A stretch of 64,000 nt of DNA from Verrucomicrobiaceae bacterium UBA1938. GTDB lineage: Bacteria > Verrucomicrobiota > Verrucomicrobiia > Verrucomicrobiales > Verrucomicrobiaceae. How positions within the stretch are numbered: position 1 is the stretch's first letter; each line of letters begins with the position of its first letter. This document shows positions 33,965 to 42,684 of the stretch, one piece after another. The stretch is from assembly GCA_002336895.1 (NCBI GenBank), contig DDFC01000035.1, positions 1 through 64,000 of the forward strand, written 5' to 3'. The position numbers and the translations under genes were made by a program. Under the pieces are notes generated by a model that was not told the origin of the DNA, made no database searches, and saw nothing but the letters and a program-made list of their open reading frames with translations.

Positions 33965-36259
33965 TCAGCGATGGAGATCAAAGCGGTCCAGCTCCATGAC
34001 CTTGGTCCATGCGGCGACGAAGTCTTTGACGAACTTCTCTCCGGCATCTGCGCCCGCATACACCTCCGCGATGGCACGGAGCTGGGAGTTTGAGCCAAAG
34101 ACGAGATCCACGGATGAGGCAGTCCATTTCACTTCTCCGCTCTCGCGATCACGTCCTTCATAAAAGTGCTCGCACATCTTGGACTTACTCCACTCCGTGC
34201 CCATGCCGAGCAGGTTCACAAAGAAGTCATTGGTGAGGACTCCGCGGCGTTTGGTGAAGACACCGAGGTCAGGAAACCCGGCATTCGTTCCGAGCACCCG
34301 CATGCCGCCCACCAGCACCGTCATCTCAGGAGCCGAGAGCGTGAGAAGCTGCGCACGGTCCAGCAGCGTCTCCGGCGCAGGACGGTCAAGCTCGTGGCCG
34401 AGGTAGTTGCGGAAGCCGTCCTGTTTTGGCTCCAGCACGGCAAAGGATGCGGCGTCTGTCATCTCCTGCGTGGCATCGGTCCGGCCTGGAGTGAAGGGCA
34501 CCTGCACCTCATGCCCGCCTTTCTTCGCCGCGTCTTCCACAGCCGCACATCCGCCGAGCACGATGAGGTCTGCGAGAGACACTTTTTTGCCATCTTTCTG
34601 CGCAGTGTTGAAGTCGCTCTGGATCTTTTCCAGCACAGCCAGCACCTTCTGCAGCTGCTCCGGCTGATTCACCGCCCAGTCTTTCTGCGGAGCCAGGCGG
34701 ATGCGGGCGCCATTGGCACCACCGCGCTTGTCACTGCCGCGGAAGGTGGCTGCGGAAGCCCAAGCCGTGGAGACGAGCTGGCCCGTGGTCAGGCCGGAGC
34801 CCAGGATGTCTGCCTTGAGCCGGGCGATATCCTGCGCGCCGATGAGTTCGTGGTCCACTTTGGGCACAGGGTCCTGCCAGAGCTGAGGGGGCGGCACCTC
34901 CGCGCCCAGCAGGCGCGACACAGGCCCCATGTCACGATGGGTGAGCTTGTACCATGCCTTGGCAAAGGCATCTGCAAACTCATCCGGATGATCTAGGAAG
35001 CGCTTGGAAATTTTGTGGTATGCCGGGTCTTCACGCAGAGCAATGTCGGTGGTGAACATCATCGGCGCATGGCGTTTTGAGGGATCATGCGCATCCGGCA
35101 CAGTGCCTGCGCCCGCACCTTTTTTAGGCCTCCATTGATGAGCACCCGCCGGGCTCTTGGTCAGCTCCCAGTCATAGGCAAAGAGGTTGGTGAAGTAGCC
35201 GTGAGACCACGCCATGGGAGTGGTCGTCCACGCCCCCTCCAGGCCGCTGGTGATGGTGTCTCCGGCGTTGCCTTTGCCATGCTTGTTCTTCCAGCCCAGC
35301 CCCTGCTCTTCGAGAGGTGCGCCCTCCGGCTCGGGACCCACATTGTCGGCGCTTGCGGCACCGTGTGCCTTGCCAAAGGTGTGACCGCCAGCGATGAGCG
35401 CCACCGTTTCCTCATCATTCATGGCCATGCGTGCAAACGTGTCGCGGATGTCTCTCGCCGCAGCGATCGGGTCAGGCTTGCCGTTGGGGCCTTCGGGATT
35501 GACGTAGATCAGTCCCATCTGCACCGCGGCCAGGGGCTTTTCCAGTTCGCGCTCGCCCTTGTAGCGTGCGTCTCCCAGCCACTTGCTTTCTGGGCCCCAG
35601 TAGATGTCCTCCTGCGGCTCCCACACGTCTTCACGCCCGCCGGCAAACCCGAAGGTCTTGAAGCCCATGGATTCCAGCGAGACGTTCCCCGCCAGCACCA
35701 TGAGATCCGCCCAGGAGATTTTCTCGCCATACTTCTGTTTGATGGGCCAGAGAAGGCGGCGTGCCTTGTCCAGGTTGGCGTTGTCCGGCCAGCTGTTGAG
35801 CGGCGCAAAGCGCTGCGTGCCATAGCCCGCGCCACCACGGCCGTCACTCACGCGATAGGTGCCTGCGCTGTGCCAGGCCATTCGTATGAAGAGCGGGCCA
35901 TAGGTGCCGTAGTCCGCCGGCCACCACTTCTGCGAGGTGGTGATCACATCCTTGAGCTCCTTTTTCAAGGCAGCCAGATCAAGCTTCTTGAACTCCTCCG
36001 CATAGCTGAAGCCCGCGCCCATGGGATTGCCACGGGGCGAGTTCTGGTGGAGGATTTTGAGATTGAGCTGGTTCGGCCACCAGTCTCCGTTGGACATGGC
36101 TCCTGCGGCGGTGGTGCGGTTGGGGCCTGCGGCGGCTCCCATGACGGGGCATTTGTTCATATCGGGTGTGGGTTGGGTTGTTTTTTCCTGGGCCGTTGCT
36201 GGGATGACAGGCGTCAGCATCAGCGCGGCCATCAGGGCCTTGTGTTGCGGTGTTTTCAT
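33965..36259 (-). CDS. katG: catalase-peroxidase with signal peptide
   Basis: KatG, 764 residues, a haem b enzyme that dismutates hydrogen peroxide and oxidises electron donors. The distal site is MAWHSAGTYR and the proximal His is in GGHTFGKAHG. The Trp-Tyr-Met adduct residues are all present (that Trp, the Tyr in LIYVNPEGPNG, the Met in RMAMND). The duplicated C-terminal domain is intact. Residues 1-26 look like a cleavable signal peptide (LMAALMLTPVIPATA before QEK), implying a periplasmic enzyme, while most KatG are cytosolic. It is divergent from an OxyR-like regulator. The start at 36259 is set by the signal peptide. Confidence 0.95.
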   Translation of the reverse strand: MKTPQHKALMAALMLTPVIPATAQEKTTQPTPDMNKCPVMGAAAGPNRTTAAGAMSNGDWWPNQLNLKILHQNSPRGNPMGAGFSYAEEFKKLDLAALKKELKDVITTSQKWWPADYGTYGPLFIRMAWHSAGTYRVSDGRGGAGYGTQRFAPLNSWPDNANLDKARRLLWPIKQKYGEKISWADLMVLAGNVSLESMGFKTFGFAGGREDVWEPQEDIYWGPESKWLGDARYKGERELEKPLAAVQMGLIYVNPEGPNGKPDPIAAARDIRDTFARMAMNDEETVALIAGGHTFGKAHGAASADNVGPEPEGAPLEEQGLGWKNKHGKGNAGDTITSGLEGAWTTTPMAWSHGYFTNLFAYDWELTKSPAGAHQWRPKKGAGAGTVPDAHDPSKRHAPMMFTTDIALREDPAYHKISKRFLDHPDEFADAFAKAWYKLTHRDMGPVSRLLGAEVPPPQLWQDPVPKVDHELIGAQDIARLKADILGSGLTTGQLVSTAWASAATFRGSDKRGGANGARIRLAPQKDWAVNQPEQLQKVLAVLEKIQSDFNTAQKDGKKVSLADLIVLGGCAAVEDAAKKGGHEVQVPFTPGRTDATQEMTDAASFAVLEPKQDGFRNYLGHELDRPAPETLLDRAQLLTLSAPEMTVLVGGMRVLGTNAGFPDLGVFTKRRGVLTNDFFVNLLGMGTEWSKSKMCEHFYEGRDRESGEVKWTASSVDLVFGSNSQLRAIAEVYAGADAGEKFVKDFVAAWTKVMELDRFDLHR

Positions 36260-36335
36260 GGTTTGATGGTTGGGTTCAGGTTCAATTTCACAAACAAGTG
36301 GAAGTCGTAACGCCCTCACGATGGATCCCGCCTCC

Positions 36336-36354
36336 GGATGCATCCAATGCATTG
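36336..36354. promoter_or_regulatory. tandem palindromes, candidate OxyR-like operator
   Basis: GGATGCATCC (36336-36345) and CAATGCATTG (36345-36354) are two perfect 10-bp palindromes sharing one base, with centres 9 bp apart. A further GATGCA lies at 36368-36373. They sit in the 139-bp spacer between katG and the regulator. LysR-type tetramers contact two adjacent dyads, so this is a reasonable operator candidate. Confidence 0.45.
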
Positions 36355-36398
36355 TCTGAATGCTTGCGATGCACTCCACACATAGCTAGTCTGGCCCC

Positions 36399-37319
36399 AT
36401 GCGAAGCGATCTAAACCTGCACCTGCTGGAGCAATTCGTGGCTCTGGCTCGCACCAAAAACTTCACCCGGGCTGCGGATGAGCTGCATCTCTCCCAGCCC
36501 GCGCTCAGCCGCGCCATCCAAAAGCTGGAGGACCAGCTGGGCGCACCTCTGTTTGAGCGCAAACCGCGTGAGGTGGTGCTGACCGATCTCGGAGAGCTGC
36601 TGCTGGAACGCGCCAAGGAGATCCTCCAGCTCATGGAGGACACCATCTCGGAGCTTTCGGAGGCAGGCCGTCGCGGGCGCATCCGGCTCGGAGCCATTCC
36701 CACCATCGCACCATACTTTCTGCCCGGGCTGCTGCATGCCTTTGCGAAAAAGCACCCGGACGTCCTCGTGGTCGTGCAGGAGGATACCACGGAGAACCTT
36801 GTCCGGCGCTGCAGCCACGGAGAGATCGACCTCGCCATCCTCGCCCAGCCAGTGATTGCACGGCATCTGGAGGTGGAGCCTTTGTTTGAAGAAGAGCTGC
36901 TGCTGGTGGTGCCTGTGGACCATCCTCTAGCCTCCGTCAGGAGTGTGAAGATAGAGGCGCTGGAGGGCTTTCCTTTTGTCACCCTCAACGAGGCCCACTG
37001 CCTCTCCGAAAACATCGCCTCCTTCTGCCGCAAGCAGTCCGTGCAACCGGTGACGGTGGAGCGCACCAGCCAGCTGGCCACGGTTCAGGAACTCGTGGCC
37101 CTGGACCACGGCATCTCGATCGTCCCTGAAATGGCGCGCAAAATCGACTCCAGCGACAGACGCATCTACCGCTCCTTTGCCGGAGAGAAGCCCACGCGGA
37201 CGCTGGCCATGGTTTGGAATGCCAGCCGTTTTCAGAGCAAATCCGTCAAGCTGCTGATGGAAGAGCTGCGCAGGCTCACGCGGACCCCGTCAGTCCCTGT
37301 GAAATCCAAGGACCGGTGA
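36399..37319 (+). CDS. OxyR-like LysR-family peroxide sensor
   Basis: A 306-residue LysR-type regulator. The HTH is canonical (FTRAADELHLSQPALSRAIQKLE, residues 22-44, shown here as a span). In the effector domain, the segment AHCLSENIASFCR places C201 and C210 nine apart, the same spacing as the peroxide-sensing C199 and C208 of E. coli OxyR, and the flanking GHC/AHC and FC contexts match. The divergent katG neighbour fits. I infer a peroxide-responsive activator of katG; the name oxyR is likely but not proven. Confidence 0.85.
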   Translation: MRSDLNLHLLEQFVALARTKNFTRAADELHLSQPALSRAIQKLEDQLGAPLFERKPREVVLTDLGELLLERAKEILQLMEDTISELSEAGRRGRIRLGAIPTIAPYFLPGLLHAFAKKHPDVLVVVQEDTTENLVRRCSHGEIDLAILAQPVIARHLEVEPLFEEELLLVVPVDHPLASVRSVKIEALEGFPFVTLNEAHCLSENIASFCRKQSVQPVTVERTSQLATVQELVALDHGISIVPEMARKIDSSDRRIYRSFAGEKPTRTLAMVWNASRFQSKSVKLLMEELRRLTRTPSVPVKSKDR

Positions 37320-37337
37320 GTCCGCAGCTCCCGCGCT

Positions 37338-38405
37338 CTATGATGCACTCAGGTCTTTGTTGTAGTACACCTTCACGTACTTCATGCCCTTGTTGTCATC
37401 GTAGCCACGCTCCAGCTGAGGGTCGGTTTCGCTGACCGCAGGCTTGATGTGGATCTCCACGCCCGTGTCCAGCTTGAGCACGGCCGCAATCTTCTTCTTG
37501 GCCTTGGTGAGATCCTTCTTGGAAATTTCAAAGCTCTTCTCCAGCGGCTGGCCCTGCTCCTCCTCGATTCGGGCGCGGTGCTCGTCAAATTTGGCGATGA
37601 CCTCCGGCGATTTCAGCACGGTCTGGCCAAACTCCTCCAGATCAAACTTCTCGCGGTCTTCAAAGTAGTCGAGCGCGTCCTTTGCGGCATTGGCCGTCTC
37701 CCACGGCGGGGTGTCGTCATCGGCGGGCTGCTGCTCTTCCAGGAATGACACGGCCATCTTGGCGTACGCATTGGTCAGAAAGGCGGAGTCCGGCACGGCC
37801 TCCACACCGAGGAATTCGCGCACCCAGAAGCGGGTGTCTCCGCCGCTGCGGTCAAAGGTCAGCACGTAGTAGCCCTTCTCCGCCCAGTAGTTCAGGATGA
37901 GGCAGCCTTTGTCGATCTTGTCGGGATTGATGCCGTGCTCGGTGCTGAGCTGCAGGTCGCCATTGCGCGGAGTGATGGTGAGGAAGGGCACCACGCTGTC
38001 GCTTTTCAAGATGCAGAGGGCATTCACCAGCTCTCCCTCGATGTGCACCTCCTTGAGCATGCTGATGCAGAGGTCCCCGGCCTTGATGTTCGGGTGGTTG
38101 GACTTGGCGTAGAGGCGCTGGGCTATCTCGATGCCCTTTGGCAGAAGCTGCTCCTCATCAGCAAAGATGGCCTTGGCGCAGTTGTTCACCTCATGCTGCT
38201 GCAGCGAGGCATGGTGGGTGAAGCGATGGGCGATGCAGGCCTTGAAGGGCTTCAGAAACAGCCCGGTGAGAGTCTCCTGATCCCCCTCGGCGATCTGGAA
38301 CACCTCGCGTGAGGTTTGCAGCGGTTCCTCACGCAGAGGATTGCCGATCTTGGCGAGGACGACTTTGGTGGCGGTGGCGGTGTTGAGGCGGAGTTTGACG
38401 GACAT
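37338..38405 (-). CDS. nucleoid-associated protein NdpA (YejK)
   Basis: A 355-residue cytosolic protein of the NdpA/YejK family, associated with the nucleoid in enterobacteria and with a still poorly defined role. Family features are the N-terminal VFQIAEGDQETLTGLFLKPF-type segment, the central VVPFLTITPRNGD, CLILNYWAEKGYYVLTFDRSGGDTRFWVREFLG, and the C-terminal GVEIHIKP. The gene ends 18 bp from the regulator stop on the opposite strand. No operon partner is visible. Confidence 0.85.
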   Translation of the reverse strand: MSVKLRLNTATATKVVLAKIGNPLREEPLQTSREVFQIAEGDQETLTGLFLKPFKACIAHRFTHHASLQQHEVNNCAKAIFADEEQLLPKGIEIAQRLYAKSNHPNIKAGDLCISMLKEVHIEGELVNALCILKSDSVVPFLTITPRNGDLQLSTEHGINPDKIDKGCLILNYWAEKGYYVLTFDRSGGDTRFWVREFLGVEAVPDSAFLTNAYAKMAVSFLEEQQPADDDTPPWETANAAKDALDYFEDREKFDLEEFGQTVLKSPEVIAKFDEHRARIEEEQGQPLEKSFEISKKDLTKAKKKIAAVLKLDTGVEIHIKPAVSETDPQLERGYDDNKGMKYVKVYYNKDLSAS

Positions 38406-38546
38406 GCGGGGCGCGGAGAGTAGAAAGGGAATGCGTTTGGCAAAGGATTAAAAAAAGCGGCCTGGATCTGCGTCCGCAAGGGAGGCGGATTCTATGAAAA
38501 TAAATAGAAATTCTGTGCCATGACAGCTTGCTCGGGGATTCCCTGA

Positions 38547-38562
38547 TGGCACGAACAGGGCA
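38547..38562 (+). promoter_or_regulatory. sigma-54-like -24/-12 element
   Basis: TGGCACG-AACA-GGGCA matches the sigma-54 consensus TGGCACG-N4-TTGCW at all but the two T positions, with the invariant GG and GC exactly 12 bp apart. It is 94 bp upstream of the DUF2934 gene, in a 251-bp spacer otherwise without coding signal. A chance match is possible, and no enhancer-binding protein gene is nearby. Confidence 0.42.
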
Positions 38563-38656
38563 AGAACAATTGCAGGAAAAATTCGTCTGTTCAGAATGCG
38601 GGGAAGAGCAAACGCGCCTGCTCAGCAGTTCATCAATGTTTTAACCCCATAAAGCC

Positions 38657-38956
38657 ATGAATGCTACAGTGTTCACTTCATCACGCGAGACGTTCAGCTA
38701 CGGCTCGCATCCCACCGACAAGGAGATTGCCCTTCTGGCCTTCAGGCATTGGAAGAAGGAGGGCTGCACACATCTGCGGCCGGAACACTGGATCAAGGCT
38801 GAGCGCGAACTCATGGCTGTCTATGCCACCCGCGGCGCAGATTCCGCCTCCGAGGAGTCCGGACAGCTTGATGAATATTGGGAGCGCGAGATGGAGTCCA
38901 TCGCTTTTCGCCCCGCAGACAGCGAGATCACACTCACCACGGGGGGCTGGGTATGA
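38657..38956 (+). CDS. DUF2934 domain protein
   Basis: A 99-residue cytosolic protein. Residues 18-52 match DUF2934, a small helical domain: DKEIALLAFRHWKKEG, then PEHWIKAERELM. The domain is common in Alphaproteobacteria and Verrucomicrobiota, often near stress and regulatory genes, and has no established function. The C-terminal half is acidic. Its stop overlaps the start of the next gene as ATGA, so translation is probably coupled. Confidence 0.78.
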   Translation: MNATVFTSSRETFSYGSHPTDKEIALLAFRHWKKEGCTHLRPEHWIKAERELMAVYATRGADSASEESGQLDEYWEREMESIAFRPADSEITLTTGGWV

Positions 38957-39171
38957 GCGAGCTGCTGACACTCCCGGAAAAAACTTCCACCGTCAAAGCT
39001 GCGGCGGCGGCTCCATATGCACCCGCTGAAGCACCCCCTCTGCAGCCGCCTGAGGCAGACAGCCGCACTTCGAGCGAAGAGATCGCCAGAAAGATCATGA
39101 GGCTGACCGGAAACGTCAGGCTGGTTTCACGCGCAGCCCACAGCTGGCACCACTGCGGCATCAACGAATAA
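38953..39171 (+). CDS. small hypothetical protein
   Basis: A 72-residue protein I do not recognise. It begins at the ATG of an ATGA overlap with the DUF2934 gene. The first half is Ala/Pro-rich and likely disordered; the second half has a helix (SSEEIARKIMRLTGNVRLV) and ends in HSWHHCGINE. There is no signal peptide. Support rests on the overlap, the 22-bp gap to the next gene and coding-like composition. Confidence 0.6.
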   Translation: MSELLTLPEKTSTVKAAAAAPYAPAEAPPLQPPEADSRTSSEEIARKIMRLTGNVRLVSRAAHSWHHCGINE

Positions 39172-39193
39172 CCGCTCCAGGCAGGAGGCATGC

Positions 39194-39889
39194 ATGAAAA
39201 AGCTTTTCAGAGTCCCCCGTGCACTCTCCGGCACCTCGCGCCCGCAGCATTCCCTTCAGGATGCCAGGTACCGGGTGGCCAGACATGACCGCAGACGCAC
39301 ACGGCACACGGCACCCCAGCCTGACACCTCGGACGCCAGCCTCTGGATCGAGGAGCCTGTGCGCTTTCACCGGCAGCGCTACCGGCACCTGATCCACCCG
39401 CTGCATGGCAAATTCCACCTGACAGCCGCCGTGGTGACCTGCCTGGTGCTGATCATGCTCAGCTGGCGTGCCGGAGGAGCCTCCGCCATCTCTTCGGAAC
39501 GCTGGCTCTATGGCCTGCTCTCGGGCTGGTTCATCGTAGCCATGCTGCGGCTGGCGCTTTTCACCTGCCTGGCCGCGCCGCGCTGCATCAGCTGCGCGCA
39601 GGGCAGGCTGCACCTCTCCGGCCTGGGCACCCTGCACGCCCGGCAGATCCTGCACTGGAGCCTGAAACATGGTGTGAAGAGCAGCCCCTGCGCCAGTCCC
39701 TGCGTGCGCCTGGACATCTGCTGCCACTGGCTGGGCTGGGAGAGGCACTGGAGCATGCTGATGGAGGAAGACTCCGAGACAGCGCGGCTGCAGCGGCTTT
39801 TGGAGGAGCACTTCCCCCACAAGGCCGATGCCGGGACGCGTCCTCACCATGCGGCGATTCAGTTTGAAGCCGGCATGCTGAGTCAGTAG
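39194..39889 (+). CDS. hypothetical inner-membrane protein
   Basis: A 231-residue protein without a recognised family. A basic N-terminal region of about 70 residues (many Arg and His) precedes two hydrophobic helices, about residues 77-92 (AAVVTCLVLIML) and 104-125 (LLSGWFIVAMLRLALF). The C-terminal part is Cys- and His-rich (CISC, CASPC, ICCHW) and could bind metal. A good AGGAGG ribosome-binding site ends 5 bases before the ATG, which fixes the start. It lies directly upstream of the sensor kinase gene (11-bp gap) and may feed into that pathway. Confidence 0.68.
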   Translation: MKKLFRVPRALSGTSRPQHSLQDARYRVARHDRRRTRHTAPQPDTSDASLWIEEPVRFHRQRYRHLIHPLHGKFHLTAAVVTCLVLIMLSWRAGGASAISSERWLYGLLSGWFIVAMLRLALFTCLAAPRCISCAQGRLHLSGLGTLHARQILHWSLKHGVKSSPCASPCVRLDICCHWLGWERHWSMLMEEDSETARLQRLLEEHFPHKADAGTRPHHAAIQFEAGMLSQ

Positions 39890-39900
39890 GTTCCCCCCAC

Positions 39901-41964
39901 ATGCCGCGCCCCCCATCCAGGCAGCCCAGATCCGCCGGCTCAGCGACGCAGAAGCTCCGCGGAAAAACCGCACCCCGCTCCGACGGACGCACCGCCCCCG
40001 CTTCGGCGGTGACGCCCAAGGCACAATCAAAGCCAGCCAGCAGACCCGTGAAGCCGGAGCACCACGCTCCGGCCGTCGGCGAGATGCCCTTCCGCATGCT
40101 CATGGATCATGCGCCTGTACTGGCCTGGGTCAGCAACACGCAGCAGCAGTGCGTCTGGTTTAACAAATGCTGGCTCGAGTTTACCGGACACAGCATGGAG
40201 CAGGAGATGCGCTGCGGGTGGGAGGACAATGTGCATCCTGAGGATCTGGACCGCTGCCTGGTCATCCGACGGATGTCCCACGCCGAGCACAAGCCCTACG
40301 CCATGGCATACCGCAGACGCCGGCACGATGGCGAATACCGCTGGCTGCTCAGCAAGGGCACCCCCTACCATGACACCACGCATCAGTTTGCAGGATTCAT
40401 CGGCATCTGCGCGGACATCACGGACTGGAAGAACGCCGAGGCTGCCGCCCAGCAGAAAGAGGCCCAGCTCAAGCTCATCACCGACAACACCCCCGCCATG
40501 CTGGTGCAGTGCAGCCGTGACCTGCGCTACACCTTTGTAAACCGCGCCTATGCCAGCATGCTGGGCCTGGAGCCTGAGGAGATCGCCGGCAGGCACATCA
40601 TCGACGTGCTCGGCAGCGAGGCCTTCGAGGTCATACGTCCAAAAATCAACCAGGTGCTGCGCGGACGACGCATCGAGTACGAAGACTTGGTGCCCTACCC
40701 GCACTCAGGCCAGCGTACCGTGCATGCGGTCTATGTGCCCGAAAGAAATGCCCAGGGCCGGGTCACCGGCTGGCTGGGCTCCATCACCGACATCACGGAC
40801 CGCCGCATGATCGAGGAGGAGCTGCACCGGGAGCGCGCCTTCCTGCGCCAGGTGATCGACGCCACCCCAAGCATGATCTTCGTCAAAGACCATGAAGGAC
40901 GCTTTTTGCTGGGAAATGCCGCGCTCGCGCACAGCTGCGGCACCACCGTGGAAAAACTCATCGGCAGGACGGACGCAGACTTCCGCCGCACCCCCGATCA
41001 AGTGGCACACTTTCAGCACATCGACCGCGAGGTCATGTCCAGCGGCAGGGCACGGCGGATTCCTGAGGAGGAGATCACCCAGGCAGACGGCCAGGTGCAC
41101 TGGTTCAGCACCGGCAAGGTGCCGCTCTTCAATGATGCTGGCATATGCGACAAGATTCTCGGCGTGGCCACGGACATCACCGAGCTGCGCCAGACGCAGA
41201 AGGAGCTGGAGCAGCGCGTAACGGAGCGCACGGCTGAAATCGTGGCCGCCAACGAGGCCCTGACCGCGCAGATGGAGGAGCGCGCCCGGCTGGAGAACAC
41301 CCTTCTCGAAGTCACCGAGCAGGAGCAGCGCCGTCTGGGTCAGGATCTGCATGACGGGCTGTGCCAGTCCCTCACCGGGCTGGCCTTCATGGCGCGCTCC
41401 CTGACGAAGAAGCTGGAGGCGCAGGATCTCGCCGGGCATGCCGCCGAGGCCGCACGGCTGGCCGGGCTGATCCACCAGACTGTGGAAGAAGCGCGCAACA
41501 TCGCCAAAGGCCTGCATCCTGTGGTCATGGATTCCGAAGGCCTTGTCTCTGCGCTGCACGAGCTGGCAGCGCACAGCAGCGGCAGCATTTCCTGCCGTCT
41601 GCGCTGCGAACAAAAAGTCCCCATCACCGACAATGCGGTGGCGCTGCATCTCTACCGCATCGCGCAGGAGGCGGTGACGAATGCCCTCAAGCACTCGTCT
41701 GCGCGCTCCATCACCGTGAGCCTGCGTCTGCGGCAGAACCTCCTCTCCCTCAGCGTGGCGGACGATGGCTGCGGGCTGCCTGGATCGGATTTTTCCACCA
41801 AGGGAATGGGCGTTCGGCTGATGAAATACCGCGCAGACGTGATCGGCGCGGAATTTGCCATCGGTCCGCGTAAAAACCACGGCACGCGCATGACCTGTGT
41901 GCTAAACATGACGGCCGCAGGGCCGTTGCTACAGCAGCCCTCCTCCAGCAGCAGCCTCGGATGA
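39901..41964 (+). CDS. soluble three-PAS sensor histidine kinase (NarL-type)
   Basis: A 687-residue kinase without transmembrane helices. After a basic, Pro-rich 55-residue leader come three PAS/PAC units, about residues 60-185 (ending GFIGICADITDW), 190-305 (GWLGSITDITDRR) and 310-430 (ILGVATDITELR). A coiled coil follows (435-475), then the HisKA_3 dimerisation domain with the phospho-acceptor H484 in RRLGQDLHDGLCQSL, and an HATPase domain with RIAQEAVTNALKHS and VADDGCGLP. It must sense a cytosolic signal (redox, gas or ligand). It overlaps its response regulator gene by 4 bp. Confidence 0.93.
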   Translation: MPRPPSRQPRSAGSATQKLRGKTAPRSDGRTAPASAVTPKAQSKPASRPVKPEHHAPAVGEMPFRMLMDHAPVLAWVSNTQQQCVWFNKCWLEFTGHSMEQEMRCGWEDNVHPEDLDRCLVIRRMSHAEHKPYAMAYRRRRHDGEYRWLLSKGTPYHDTTHQFAGFIGICADITDWKNAEAAAQQKEAQLKLITDNTPAMLVQCSRDLRYTFVNRAYASMLGLEPEEIAGRHIIDVLGSEAFEVIRPKINQVLRGRRIEYEDLVPYPHSGQRTVHAVYVPERNAQGRVTGWLGSITDITDRRMIEEELHRERAFLRQVIDATPSMIFVKDHEGRFLLGNAALAHSCGTTVEKLIGRTDADFRRTPDQVAHFQHIDREVMSSGRARRIPEEEITQADGQVHWFSTGKVPLFNDAGICDKILGVATDITELRQTQKELEQRVTERTAEIVAANEALTAQMEERARLENTLLEVTEQEQRRLGQDLHDGLCQSLTGLAFMARSLTKKLEAQDLAGHAAEAARLAGLIHQTVEEARNIAKGLHPVVMDSEGLVSALHELAAHSSGSISCRLRCEQKVPITDNAVALHLYRIAQEAVTNALKHSSARSITVSLRLRQNLLSLSVADDGCGLPGSDFSTKGMGVRLMKYRADVIGAEFAIGPRKNHGTRMTCVLNMTAAGPLLQQPSSSSSLG

Positions 41965-42641
41965 AAGCCACCACCTCCCAGCAGGAAAAGCAGCAGCGCA
42001 TCCTCATCGTGGATGATCATCCCATTTTCCGCAAAGGCATCATCATGCTGCTGGAACACGAGGATGACATCGTGATCTACGGGGAGGCGGAAACTGCCGC
42101 AGATGCCCTCAGGCAGGTGGAGCGCCATGACTATGATCTCGTGATCTCTGACATCTCCCTGGAGGAGACCAACGGCATCGAGCTGGTGAAGTCACTCAAG
42201 GCGCTCAAGCCCCACCTGCCTGTGCTGGTGCTCTCCATGCACGATGAATCCCTCTACGCCGAGCGCGCGCTGCGTGCCGGTGCACGCGGCTACCTCATGA
42301 AGCAGGCCCCGCCGGACCAGGTGGTGGCCGCCATCCGGCAGGTGCTGCGCGGAGAGCTCTACCTCAGCGCCGCCGCCAATCTCCTGATGCTGAACAGCTT
42401 CGTCTCCGGCAGGGATCACAGCACCAAAAGCATGGTGGAAAAGCTCAGCGACCGCGAGCTGGAAATCTTTGAGCTTCTCGGCAAAGGGCGCGGCACCAGC
42501 ATGATCGCGCATGATCTGCGCCTCAGTGTGAAAACGGTGGAAGCCCACCGCTCCCACATCAAGGCCAAGCTGGGCATCAGCACCGCCCCCGAGCTGGTGC
42601 GCGCCGCCGTGGAGTGGGTGACGCACCAGCAGGCACGCTGA
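41961..42641 (+). CDS. NarL/FixJ-family response regulator
   Basis: A 226-residue two-domain regulator. The receiver domain has the acidic pair in ILIVDDHP, the phospho-acceptor D64 in DLVISDISLEE, and later LSMHDE and GARGYLMKQAPP. The LuxR-type HTH (about residues 155-215) reads LSDRELEIFELLGKG and LRLSVKTVEAHRSHIKAKLG. The gene overlaps the kinase gene as ATGA, so this is the cognate partner. The target promoters are unknown. Confidence 0.95.
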   Translation: MKATTSQQEKQQRILIVDDHPIFRKGIIMLLEHEDDIVIYGEAETAADALRQVERHDYDLVISDISLEETNGIELVKSLKALKPHLPVLVLSMHDESLYAERALRAGARGYLMKQAPPDQVVAAIRQVLRGELYLSAAANLLMLNSFVSGRDHSTKSMVEKLSDRELEIFELLGKGRGTSMIAHDLRLSVKTVEAHRSHIKAKLGISTAPELVRAAVEWVTHQQAR

Positions 42642-42684
42642 GTGCTTGCAGTCCGGGCAATGCGGAGCGAGTGCAGACTCACCC

